In this document: piece after piece, positions 32,967 to 40,274 of the stretch
How the letters are laid out: each line of letters begins with the position of its first letter
Numbering within the stretch: the stretch's first letter is position 1
Assembly: GCA_964598765.1 (NCBI GenBank)
Contig: CAZRCZ010000011.1
Span: forward strand, 91,916 to 155,915
Source of the DNA: CAZRCZ01 sp964598765
Lineage (GTDB): Bacteria > Sumerlaeota > Sumerlaeia > MVZB01 > JAJFLK01
Length of the DNA stretch: 64,000 nucleotides
Reading direction: 5' to 3'
The notes under the pieces: model-generated
Databases searched by the model: none
Told to the model about the DNA's origin: nothing
What the model saw: only the letters and a program-made list of their open reading frames with translations
Translations under genes and position numbers: made by a program

Positions 32967-34235
32967 ATGGCGACCTCTTTTTCTTCTCATGCGCGCGAGA
33001 AAATCAAACGATTTTTGAATCAAGCACGAGGAGTGGAGGGATTTTGGAATCCGCTCGAACGTGCCCCAGCATGGGCGGAGCTAGCCGAAAAAACCGCGCG
33101 CGAACTATTAGAAAAAATTGACGAATTGATCCCTCTCATCGGCGAGGCGCATGGCTTCAGTCCGGCTGAATCACGCCGCGCCGTGCGGCGAGCGTTGGAG
33201 CCAGTCACCGCCGAGGGATTGATGGCGCTTTGGAGGAAAGAGGTTGAATCGAAAGCCGATTCGCAAACTCACTGGCCAAATCTCACCGTCATCTTCGGCG
33301 GCGGCGCGATCCCGCAACCGACCGTGCAGGAGATCATCGCGGCGGGGATGATCTCGCGCTACGTCATCTTTCGTCCCTCCGCCGACGATCCGATTCTGGC
33401 GGAGCGATTCATTCAAACGATGGGAAGGGATTCGGAAGAACGAATTCTTTGCGTGACATGGCCGCACGACGACGCTGATCTGACAAACCAAATAATTTCG
33501 GGAGCCGATTCGCTCGTGATTTTCGGGGATCAGCCAACGGTGGACGATCTTGGCCGCCGGGCATCGCCGCATTGCCAAAGATTCATCTACGGTCCGCGCC
33601 TCAGTTTCGCGGTGATGGATTTGACGCGCGGCGCGTCCGGGTCCGAGATGGATCAATGGGCAAGAAAGTTCGCCGATGACGTCGCCGCTTACGATCAACG
33701 CGGATGCTTATCTCCATCCGCGCTCTATCTGATTGGCGGCTCAAATGAAAAAAAATCAGTGTATATGCATTCGCTTGCCGATGCGCTGGATGAGAAAGCT
33801 CACCACAACGGATTCACCCGACGTTTGCCCGCCGGGGCCGCCATGGCGATCCGTTCGCTTCGCGCGGTTTATTCGATGGACCCGGGCAACAAACGGAGCG
33901 TTTTTTCGAGCGGCGGTTTGCCCGGCTGGACATTGCTCTACGATGAAACCGAAACTTCCCTGCGTCCGACGCCCGGTTATCAGACGCTGTTCGTTTTTCC
34001 CGTGACAAATTGGGAGCATGTTTTGCAATCGGTCGTTTCCGACGGAACTTTCGATTCAAGCCGGCCGAGATTGCAGGGGATGGGACTCGCGCCGGACGCA
34101 ACGGCATGTCCCCAATCCATTCTCGCGGAATTAGAGAAGATCGGTTTATCCCGCGTTTGCCCGTTGGGTCAAATGCAGAACCCACCGCTGGACTGGACCC
34201 ACGATGGAAATCCCTTTTTCCCTTGGCGATTTTGA
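32967..34235 (+). CDS. Acyl-CoA reductase, LuxC family
   Basis: 422 aa, reduces an acyl-CoA or acyl-ACP to an aldehyde via a thioester on Cys. ALDH-like fold: NLTVIFGGGAIPQPTVQEII, then a probable catalytic Cys247 in DQRGCLSPSALYLI, the usual LuxC setting. The C-terminus LGQMQNPPLDWTHDG is a strong family mark. The nicotinamide-binding part is less conserved. Followed 44 bp later by a DegT aminotransferase, so the aldehyde might be aminated; this is inference from context only. Confidence 0.82.
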   Translation: MATSFSSHAREKIKRFLNQARGVEGFWNPLERAPAWAELAEKTARELLEKIDELIPLIGEAHGFSPAESRRAVRRALEPVTAEGLMALWRKEVESKADSQTHWPNLTVIFGGGAIPQPTVQEIIAAGMISRYVIFRPSADDPILAERFIQTMGRDSEERILCVTWPHDDADLTNQIISGADSLVIFGDQPTVDDLGRRASPHCQRFIYGPRLSFAVMDLTRGASGSEMDQWARKFADDVAAYDQRGCLSPSALYLIGGSNEKKSVYMHSLADALDEKAHHNGFTRRLPAGAAMAIRSLRAVYSMDPGNKRSVFSSGGLPGWTLLYDETETSLRPTPGYQTLFVFPVTNWEHVLQSVVSDGTFDSSRPRLQGMGLAPDATACPQSILAELEKIGLSRVCPLGQMQNPPLDWTHDGNPFFPWRF

Positions 34236-34279
34236 GCGCGAACTTCGTATTCTTAGGAAACGCGAGAAGGAGGTTGACA

Positions 34280-35497
34280 TTGGCTTCTCCCACAATAAAA
34301 CACGATTTGGAAATCAAGTTCGGCTCCGAATATGGAGCGGAAGAAGAGCGGGCGGTTTTGGAGGTTCTCCGCAAAGGCGCGCCGACCAGCGGCGAGGCGT
34401 GTCTGCAATTTGAGCGCGATTTCGCCGCCTACTGCGGCGTGACGCACGCTCGCGCGGTCAGCAACGGAACCGCCGCGCTTTTTCTATCGATGATCGCCGT
34501 CGGCGTCGAGAAGGACGACGTCGTGGCGACAACCCCTTTGACGTGGATCGCCACCGCCGCCGCTCCGGCGACGCTCGGCGCGCGGATTGAATTCGTGGAC
34601 GTGGACCCGGTCACCTATAATCTCGATCCGAAAAAACTAAAGGAGCGATTGAAAACCAAAGGCGCGCCAAAAATCAAAGCGGTCATCCCGGTCCATCTCT
34701 ACGGCCAATGTTGCGACATGGACCCGATCCTCGAACTTTCCGAGGAATTCGGATTCGTCGTCGTCGAGGACGCCTGCCACGCCGTCGGCGGGGAATACAA
34801 GGGGCGCAAGGCGGGAAGCATGGGCGCGACGGGATGTTTTAGCTTCCACGAGCAGAAAAACATGTCCACGCTCGGCGAAGGGGGAATGATCGCGACGAAA
34901 AATCACGCGCTCTTCGAGCGGATCGCGCTCTACCGCTCGCATTGCACGCGGGTCTATGGAAAAAGCACGAAGTATTGCTCGATTGACGAATCGAAATTTC
35001 CGATGGGCAAGCGCTTTTGGTGGCAGGATTTCGACGACGTTGGCTACAACTTCCGCATGACCGACATTCAGGCGGCGGTCGGAATCGAGCAACTCAAGAA
35101 GCTAGACGAATTTAATAAGAAGCGGATCGGGAACGCGGCTTATCTGACCGAAGGGCTACGCGGCGTTCGAGGTCTGACGCTTCCGACCGTCGCTCCGGAA
35201 GTGAAACACGTTTTTCATCTCTATCCGGTCCAGATTGATCCGGCGGCTTATGGGATGAGCAAAGAAGATTTCATTTATCGGATGTTGCACGAGCGCGGAA
35301 TCAAAGTGGGGACGCATTATTTGCCGCTGAATTGGTCGCAGGCATTCGCGCGGCGCGGATTCGCGCGTGGTCAATTTCCCGTCGCCGAATCGCTCGTCGA
35401 GCGATTGGTCACGCTTCCGATCAACCCGCGCCAGACGCGCGAGGCGTTGGATTATTTGATTGAGAGCGTTCGGGAGTTGGCATCAGACAGAAAATAG
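34280..35497 (+). CDS. DegT/DnrJ/EryC1 family PLP aminotransferase
   Basis: PLP-dependent aminotransferase of the sugar/secondary-metabolite class, 405 aa. Markers: GAPTSGEACLQFERDFAAYC, SNGTAALFLSM, AVIPVHLYGQCCDM, VEDACHAVGGEYKG, and the PLP lysine Lys193 in FHEQKNMSTLGEGG; the C-terminal GIKVGTHYLPL block is typical. The start is TTG 34280: a strong GAAGGAGG (34266-34273) sits 6 nt upstream. The open frame begins much earlier but lies there inside the reductase gene. The substrate could be a keto-sugar or, by neighbourhood, an aldehyde made by the reductase. Confidence 0.9.
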   Translation: MASPTIKHDLEIKFGSEYGAEEERAVLEVLRKGAPTSGEACLQFERDFAAYCGVTHARAVSNGTAALFLSMIAVGVEKDDVVATTPLTWIATAAAPATLGARIEFVDVDPVTYNLDPKKLKERLKTKGAPKIKAVIPVHLYGQCCDMDPILELSEEFGFVVVEDACHAVGGEYKGRKAGSMGATGCFSFHEQKNMSTLGEGGMIATKNHALFERIALYRSHCTRVYGKSTKYCSIDESKFPMGKRFWWQDFDDVGYNFRMTDIQAAVGIEQLKKLDEFNKKRIGNAAYLTEGLRGVRGLTLPTVAPEVKHVFHLYPVQIDPAAYGMSKEDFIYRMLHERGIKVGTHYLPLNWSQAFARRGFARGQFPVAESLVERLVTLPINPRQTREALDYLIESVRELASDRK

Positions 35498-35504
35498 CGG
35501 CGTT

Positions 35505-36443
35505 TCACTCTGGGGGCATTTTGGACTCGACGCCATTAACCGGAATCTCAACATGAGCGGTCCAGAGGATCGCGTTCAGGATCATCTTCCGATAATTTTC
35601 GACACTCCAATTGGAATGGAAATGTCCGCCGGAGAAACCGAAGCCGCGTCCGCCGTCCTTGCGTTCGACCGCCCATGCGACGACTTGCGGTTCCGGTTCG
35701 CCGGGAATCGCCGTCTTCAAAATCGGAACGCGGCGCGGATCGCTCTCCAAGAATCGCAAGTTGTAGTAATACTCCTCGTTCAAATCGAACGGAGCGAGAC
35801 CGCGACAAATCGGATGGGAAGGAGTCGCGGGAAGGGGTTTGGTCGTGTGCGTGGCGATTTTGGAAAACCAGCCGTTGGCCGCAGGTCCGCTTTGATAATC
35901 AAAATAACCGCCGATCCAATCGAGGAATTGCGGACCGCCGCGCTTGTTGGGAGCGATGATCGTGTAATGAAGGGCGACGAACCCGACGCCGCGTTTCATC
36001 AATTGGTCCATCGTGGCAAGATGATCGCCGCGCAGGAGCGGATGGTCGTCTTCATTGTGATCCGCGCCGTCGCAATACATGAGGATTGTTGCGGCATCTT
36101 CGAGAACCTTGGGATCATCCGGCCAGCCGTTGAGATAAATCTCGGTCTTGATTCCCTTGGCGTCGGGAGATGCGTCGAGGCAGGCCTTCAGGAGCTTGAC
36201 CCCCTTTTCATACTCGTGAAATCCGGGGGCGTGGCTTTTTTTGCCCGCGATCAAAATGACTTTCTTAATTTCGGCTTCGGCGGCGACGGAGGAAAAGAGA
36301 TTAAACACGAAGACACAAAGGAGGCACAAAGTTTCACAAGGGAAGAATATCCGGTGACTCGTTTGCTTGATCCGATTTTGCGGATTGAATCGGAACGTCA
36401 ACTTACGACAAGCGATATCTATTTTGCGGTTTGTCCGATTCAT
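35505..36443 (-). CDS. ThuA-domain protein (trehalose-utilisation-like, class I amidotransferase fold), exported
   Basis: Up to 312 aa. Core from about residue 60: KKVILIAGKKSHAPGFHEYE, then TILMYCDGADHNEDDHPLL, RGVGFVALHYTI, and FGFSGGHFHSNWS, as in the ThuA proteins common in planctomycetes and verrucomicrobia, thought to act in carbohydrate metabolism. The hydrophobic signal segment (LCLLCVFVFNLFSSVAAEA) is encoded by a dispersed AAGACACAAAG repeat arm (36301-36331), and the ATG itself lies in the opposite arm. The true start is uncertain; a TTG inside the repeat is an alternative. Convergent with the DegT gene, 7 bp apart. Confidence 0.82.
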   Translation of the reverse strand: MNRTNRKIDIACRKLTFRFNPQNRIKQTSHRIFFPCETLCLLCVFVFNLFSSVAAEAEIKKVILIAGKKSHAPGFHEYEKGVKLLKACLDASPDAKGIKTEIYLNGWPDDPKVLEDAATILMYCDGADHNEDDHPLLRGDHLATMDQLMKRGVGFVALHYTIIAPNKRGGPQFLDWIGGYFDYQSGPAANGWFSKIATHTTKPLPATPSHPICRGLAPFDLNEEYYYNLRFLESDPRRVPILKTAIPGEPEPQVVAWAVERKDGGRGFGFSGGHFHSNWSVENYRKMILNAILWTAHVEIPVNGVESKMPPE

Positions 36444-36480
36444 TGTGTCCTTCGTGCTTTCTTCGTGTCTTTGTGTTTAA
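36301..36480. repeat. Inverted pair of TTAAACACGAAGACAC-type repeats flanking about 110 bp
   Basis: Arm at 36301-36331 (TTAAACACGAAGACACAAAG and on) faces an arm at about 36442-36480 whose reverse complement reads TTAAACACAAAGACACGAAG and on. About 31 bases align with only A/G differences. The pair lies between lpxC and the ThuA gene and supplies the ThuA ATG and signal-peptide codons. Confidence 0.75.
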
Positions 36481-36483
36481 TCT

Positions 36484-37407
36484 TCATACCCATTCCGTTT
36501 CCTTGACCAACATACGCGCGAATTCTTGATTCAAGGCGTGGCCCGACGCGCGCACCGAGATGAGCGCGAGAACCGGTCCGCCGAGCACGGCCAAATCGCC
36601 GATGAGATCGAGCAATTTGTGCCGGGCGAGTTCGGAGGGGAGGTGATATTGGAATTTCTCGTCAACCACGGGGGCGTTGTCGGCGCCGACTTTCACCGGT
36701 TTGCCATCCTTGAGGACGATCGCGTTGTCGGTCGAGCCTCCTTTAATGAGTCCCGCCTTGAGGAGCATTTCAATGTCCTGCCAGAAGCAAAAAGTCCGGG
36801 CGGGCGCGATTTGCGCGGAGTAATCCTCCGCGAACAACTCAAACGTCGCCGCTTCGTCGGGAAATCCGGCGTGGCGAAACTCGGCGAAGAACGTGTAGCG
36901 CGTCCGCTCGGCGGGAAGGGCGATCAATTCGGCTTTGTCGCGGATCAAACCGACGGGCTTTTTCAAACGTCGGCATCGGAACGGCGCGTCCTGTGACGCG
37001 ATGCCCGCCTCTTGGATTAGTTCGACGTATCGCCGCGCGCTTCCGTCGAAGATCGGACATTCCAATCCGTTAAGTTCAACCCGCAGATTGCTGACCCCCA
37101 ATCCCGCGCAGGTGGAGAGCAAATGTTCGATCATGCCGACGGTGGCGGGTTGCTCTTGCGGATGACTGCGTTTCCGTTCCGCGTTTTCGAGAACGGTCAT
37201 CCGCATTAATGATTCGATCTTAATGTTTTCGAGGCTTGCGGGAATCTCCGGCGCGCCGGGAAGGTCCGTGCGGACGAAAACAATCCCTTGATTAACCGGC
37301 GCGGGAAGGAGCCGGAGCCGCGCGGGTTTGCCCGAATGAACGCCTATTCCATCCGCCTCAACCGGTCTGGTAATCGTTTGTTGGGCTATATTCAATTTGA
37401 AATTCAA
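36484..37407 (-). CDS. lpxC: UDP-3-O-acyl-N-acetylglucosamine deacetylase
   Basis: Zn-dependent second enzyme of lipid A synthesis, about 307 aa. Zn ligands and catalysis: His in VGMIEHLLSTCAGLG, His and Asp in HKLLDLIGDLAVLGG, and His in SGHALNQEF; the N-terminal VEADGIGVHSGKPARL is typical. No ATG exists at the right place. The open frame reaches 37437, but those codons are dispersed repeat sequence; TTG 37407 or TTG 37395 (giving MNIAQQTITRPVEADGIG) are the plausible starts. Cell location: cytoplasm. Implies an LPS-bearing outer membrane. Confidence 0.93.
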   Translation of the reverse strand: MNFKLNIAQQTITRPVEADGIGVHSGKPARLRLLPAPVNQGIVFVRTDLPGAPEIPASLENIKIESLMRMTVLENAERKRSHPQEQPATVGMIEHLLSTCAGLGVSNLRVELNGLECPIFDGSARRYVELIQEAGIASQDAPFRCRRLKKPVGLIRDKAELIALPAERTRYTFFAEFRHAGFPDEAATFELFAEDYSAQIAPARTFCFWQDIEMLLKAGLIKGGSTDNAIVLKDGKPVKVGADNAPVVDEKFQYHLPSELARHKLLDLIGDLAVLGGPVLALISVRASGHALNQEFARMLVKETEWV

Positions 37408-37409
37408 GC

Positions 37410-37475
37410 CACGGAGACACAGAAAAGTTTTTGGCAACGGTCTCGCGTCTTGAATAGCCTCTCTGTGTCTCCGTG
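37410..37475. repeat. Hairpin of CACGGAGACACAGA repeats between skp and lpxC
   Basis: CACGGAGACACAGA (37410-37423) and its exact complement TCTGTGTCTCCGTG (37462-37475) form a 14-bp perfect stem with a 38-nt loop. It occupies the gap between the Skp-like gene and lpxC. Confidence 0.85.
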
Positions 37476-37486
37476 TTGATTCTTTC

Positions 37487-38137
37487 CTATTTCTTCGTCG
37501 TTGTGCCTTTGCCTGACGCCGAAGGCGTTTTCGTCGGCGATGCCGCCTTCGGTTTGTCCTTGTCCGTCGTTTCCTTCTTTTCTTCTTTCTTCGTCGGCTC
37601 TTCCTTCTTCGACGCCGCCTCCTGATCCAACTGCTGGATCACCTGCGGCGTGATGTCGAGCGCGTCGGCTCCATAAAGCACGACCTCCCTGCGCAGGATG
37701 AGATCATAACCTTGCGCCTTGCCGACTTTCCGCACCGTCTCCAAAATGCGATCCACCGCCGGACCCATGATTTCGGTCTCCGCTTTGCGCAGTTGTTTGT
37801 CAATTTCGAGTTTCATCGCGTCGAGCTTGTCGCGCATTGCGGCGATTTTCGTCTCCTGACTTCGCGCCTCGTCGTCGCTCAGAACGGATCGCCGCGCCTT
37901 CAGGTCGTCCTGCGCCTTCCGGTAATCGCGGATCAGAATTTCCATTTCGTCCTGCTTGACCTTGAGCGGATCCTCGGCGGTCTTGACGCGGTCCTGAATC
38001 GAGCGCGAACGGGACGCGACCTGATCCACGTCCACGTAGCCGATTTTCAACCCGCCCGACGATTCGGCCAAGGCGAGATTCGTCAGGACCAACGCGGCCA
38101 TCGCCGAGAAAGCCGTAAAAAGTTTATTCGGATTCAT
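37487..38137 (-). CDS. Skp/OmpH-family periplasmic chaperone
   Basis: Exported 216-aa protein. Signal peptide with cleavage around LALA-ESS (residue 24-25); then KIGYVDVDQVASRS, the OmpH start, a long coiled region rich in K/E/R (about 45-150) forming the tentacles, and a C-terminal strand block GYDLILRREVVLYGADALDITPQV. An added Lys/Glu/Thr-rich tail (from about 175) is unusual. The family holds unfolded outer-membrane proteins in the periplasm. Placement before lpxC fits the outer-membrane biogenesis clusters of many Gram-negatives. Confidence 0.88.
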   Translation of the reverse strand: MNPNKLFTAFSAMAALVLTNLALAESSGGLKIGYVDVDQVASRSRSIQDRVKTAEDPLKVKQDEMEILIRDYRKAQDDLKARRSVLSDDEARSQETKIAAMRDKLDAMKLEIDKQLRKAETEIMGPAVDRILETVRKVGKAQGYDLILRREVVLYGADALDITPQVIQQLDQEAASKKEEPTKKEEKKETTDKDKPKAASPTKTPSASGKGTTTKK

Positions 38138-38159
38138 CTGTTTTTCCCTACCCTCATTT

Positions 38160-38197
38160 TCTTAATCCTAATCTTAATCTTGCTCTTACTTTTGCTC
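38160..38197. repeat. Decayed hexamer array between aroA and the skp-like gene
   Basis: Minus strand reads GAGAGCAAAAGTAAGAGCAA followed by GATTAAGATTAGGATTAAG: hexamer-spaced units like those bounding the nuo cassette (GAGCAA, GAGTAA) grading into GATTAA. No four-helix-bundle gene is near. It could be a relic or a seed of the same kind of element. Confidence 0.55.
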
Positions 38198-39571
38198 TCA
38201 AACCTTCTTCAACTTAACTCCCATCCTCCCCAAATCCTCGAAAAATTCGGGATAAGATTTACTCACACATTGCGCGCCGCGCAAGGTTAATCCCTTTTCG
38301 CATCGCAATCCGACGATGGTGAGCATCTGCGCGATGCGATGATCGCCGCGGCAATCCACCTCGATTCCCCCTTTGTAGCCTTCGGGATTGCCCGTGATTT
38401 CGATCCAATCGTCGCCGTGACGCGAACGGACGCCGATTTTGGCGAGTTCCTCCAGCGGAACCGCGATCCGATCCGATTCCTTGATTCGCAAATTGCCGAC
38501 GCCGGCGAAGCGGCTGGTCCCTTCGGCACAACACGCGGCGGCCATCAAAGCAAGGACCGCATCGGTCGCCAGATCGCCGTTGAATCCGACGGCCCGCAAT
38601 TCCTGTTTGCCGTGAATGAAAAGTTGATCCGCTTCGGCTCCGGAAAAAACGCAACCCATCGCAAAGAGCGCGTCCTTGGCGCGGCGCTCGCCTTGCGCGT
38701 CGGCGCGGAGTCCGCGCAAGCCGACCATTCCCGACGCCACGGCCACCGCGCTCATGAGCGCCGATGCCGAAGGCCAGTCACCCGGGACGGTGAACTCGCC
38801 GCCGCGCAAGGTCTGACCGCCGGGAACCGTGAACCAAAGCCCGTCGTTGGAGACGACGAGCCTCACACCCAAAAAACGGAGTGTCTCCAGCGTTTGGTCT
38901 ATGAGCGGGCGCGAAACGAGGATCGGTTTTTCTGCGGGCGCGTTTCCGGTCACTTCAATCGTCGTCGTTCCTTCGAGGTGCGGCGTCAGAAAAAGAAGCG
39001 AGCTAAGGAATTGCGAACTCCTCGCGCCGCTGATTTTCACGTTTCCGCCTCTGACGCGCCCCGATCCCCCCTCAATCGTGATGGGCAACAAACCCTCGTC
39101 CCCTTGTCCCGTCGCCTCGGCCCCCAACTGACGGAGCGCGCTCAACAAATCTTCGTTGGGGCGTTTTCCGAGCGAGTCGGGATGATCGGTCTCAAATCGA
39201 ACTTCTCCTTCGACAAGACACGCCGCTCCCAAGAGCAAACGCAGAACCGCTCCGGCGTTTCCCGGATTCAAGACGCCCGGATTACGCGGCGTTCCCGCGA
39301 CCCCTCGAATCCGTAGCGAATTCCCTTGCTCATCAATCTCCGCTCCCAATTTTCTGCAACAGGCGATCAACGCGCGCGCGTCGTCATTGGATGCCGGACG
39401 ATGGATCACGCTCGGCCCCTCGGCCAACGTCGCGGCCAATATGAATCGAGTCGTGTAATTCTTCGACGGCGGCACGACGACGTAGCCGCCGAGCGGACCC
39501 GAAGGCTCGACTTTCACGTTCCATGATTCGGCGGTGTTGGCGCGCGTGGCGGATGATTCCACGGGGTTCAC
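38198..39571 (-). CDS. aroA: 3-phosphoshikimate 1-carboxyvinyltransferase (EPSP synthase)
   Basis: Sixth step of the shikimate pathway: PEP plus shikimate-3-phosphate to EPSP. About 457 aa. Blocks: GGYVVVPPSKNYTTRFILAA (PEP/S3P site Lys), LNPGNAGAVLRLLLGA-like NPGNAGAVLRLLLG, GARSSQFLSSLLFL, PGDWPSASALMSA, and RIKESDRIAVPLEELAKIG at the C-terminus. The chosen start, GTG 39571, overlaps the antitoxin stop as GTGA; the open frame upstream lies inside the antitoxin gene. An essential gene is therefore translated behind a toxin-antitoxin pair. Confidence 0.93.
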   Translation of the reverse strand: MNPVESSATRANTAESWNVKVEPSGPLGGYVVVPPSKNYTTRFILAATLAEGPSVIHRPASNDDARALIACCRKLGAEIDEQGNSLRIRGVAGTPRNPGVLNPGNAGAVLRLLLGAACLVEGEVRFETDHPDSLGKRPNEDLLSALRQLGAEATGQGDEGLLPITIEGGSGRVRGGNVKISGARSSQFLSSLLFLTPHLEGTTTIEVTGNAPAEKPILVSRPLIDQTLETLRFLGVRLVVSNDGLWFTVPGGQTLRGGEFTVPGDWPSASALMSAVAVASGMVGLRGLRADAQGERRAKDALFAMGCVFSGAEADQLFIHGKQELRAVGFNGDLATDAVLALMAAACCAEGTSRFAGVGNLRIKESDRIAVPLEELAKIGVRSRHGDDWIEITGNPEGYKGGIEVDCRGDHRIAQMLTIVGLRCEKGLTLRGAQCVSKSYPEFFEDLGRMGVKLKKV

Positions 39572-39867
39572 CGCGCCGCGGGATGCACTGAATCCCAGAT
39601 GGCTTCGGGGTGTTTGGCCGCGACTTGGAGCAACACACGGGCGGGTCCGTCGGGTTTTCGGCGTCCTTGCTCCCAATTTCGGAGCGTTTTGACGCTGATG
39701 CCGAGCAGGGAAGCGAACCGGATTTGCGATAGTTCGTATTTGGCCCGGATGCGTCTGACGCCAGTCTTGCTCACCGTGAACGCGCGGGACGGAGGGACGG
39801 AACCCCGCAGAATCGCGCCCCCTTCCCGGACGCTGGCCATCAATTCATCGAATAATTTGTCCCTCAC
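39568..39867 (-). CDS. Xre-family antitoxin of a RelE/HigB-type pair
   Basis: Helix-turn-helix DNA-binding protein of 99 aa. HTH: KYELSQIRFASLLGISVKTL, then RNWEQGRRKPDGPARVLL, as in antitoxins of HigA/RelB-Xre type. Start GTG 39867 has GGGAGG 8 nt upstream and overlaps the toxin stop by 4 bp; the longer open frame lies inside the toxin gene. It should neutralise the toxin and repress the operon. Its stop overlaps the aroA start. Confidence 0.88.
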   Translation of the reverse strand: MRDKLFDELMASVREGGAILRGSVPPSRAFTVSKTGVRRIRAKYELSQIRFASLLGISVKTLRNWEQGRRKPDGPARVLLQVAAKHPEAIWDSVHPAAR

Positions 39868-40181
39868 GGATATTCCTCCCTGACGATTTGCCGCAAGGTT
39901 CCGATTTGGGCGGGCGTCAAGTCGTCCCGCTCGGTTTTGGAATACATAAAAAGCATAAGCAACCGCTCGTGCCGGGCGGCCCAGTAATAGATGATCCGCG
40001 CTCCGCCCCGTTTGCCCCGCCCTTGCGCAAACCATCGAATCTTTCGAAGCCCGCCGCTTCCCTTGATGATTGCTCCGGTCGTTGGCCGGTTCATCAGCGC
40101 GATCTGGAGTTTGCGATACCCGTCCTCGGTCAATAGGTTCAAGGCCTGACGGGTAAAGACCGAGGTTTCGACAATGACCAT
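39864..40181 (-). CDS. RelE/HigB-type toxin (mRNA interferase family)
   Basis: 105 aa. MVIVETSVFTRQALNLLTED opens the fold; the core GLRKIRWFAQGRGKRGGARI and IYYWAARHERLLMLFMYSK are characteristic of RelE-type endoribonucleases with basic catalytic residues, and a C-terminal helix TPAQIGTLRQIVREEY follows. ATG 40181 is preferred to an upstream TTG. The toxin precedes the antitoxin, the HigBA order. A weak promoter (TTGAGT, 17 bp, TAGCCT) lies just upstream. Confidence 0.85.
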   Translation of the reverse strand: MVIVETSVFTRQALNLLTEDGYRKLQIALMNRPTTGAIIKGSGGLRKIRWFAQGRGKRGGARIIYYWAARHERLLMLFMYSKTERDDLTPAQIGTLRQIVREEYP

Positions 40182-40274
40182 CGCAAAATGGAGGCTACGC
40201 CAATGGGGTATGAAACTCAAATCAAAAGATGCGCGGACGCTCCCTGACGGCTTGGCGGTAAAAATCTCCCGAAA

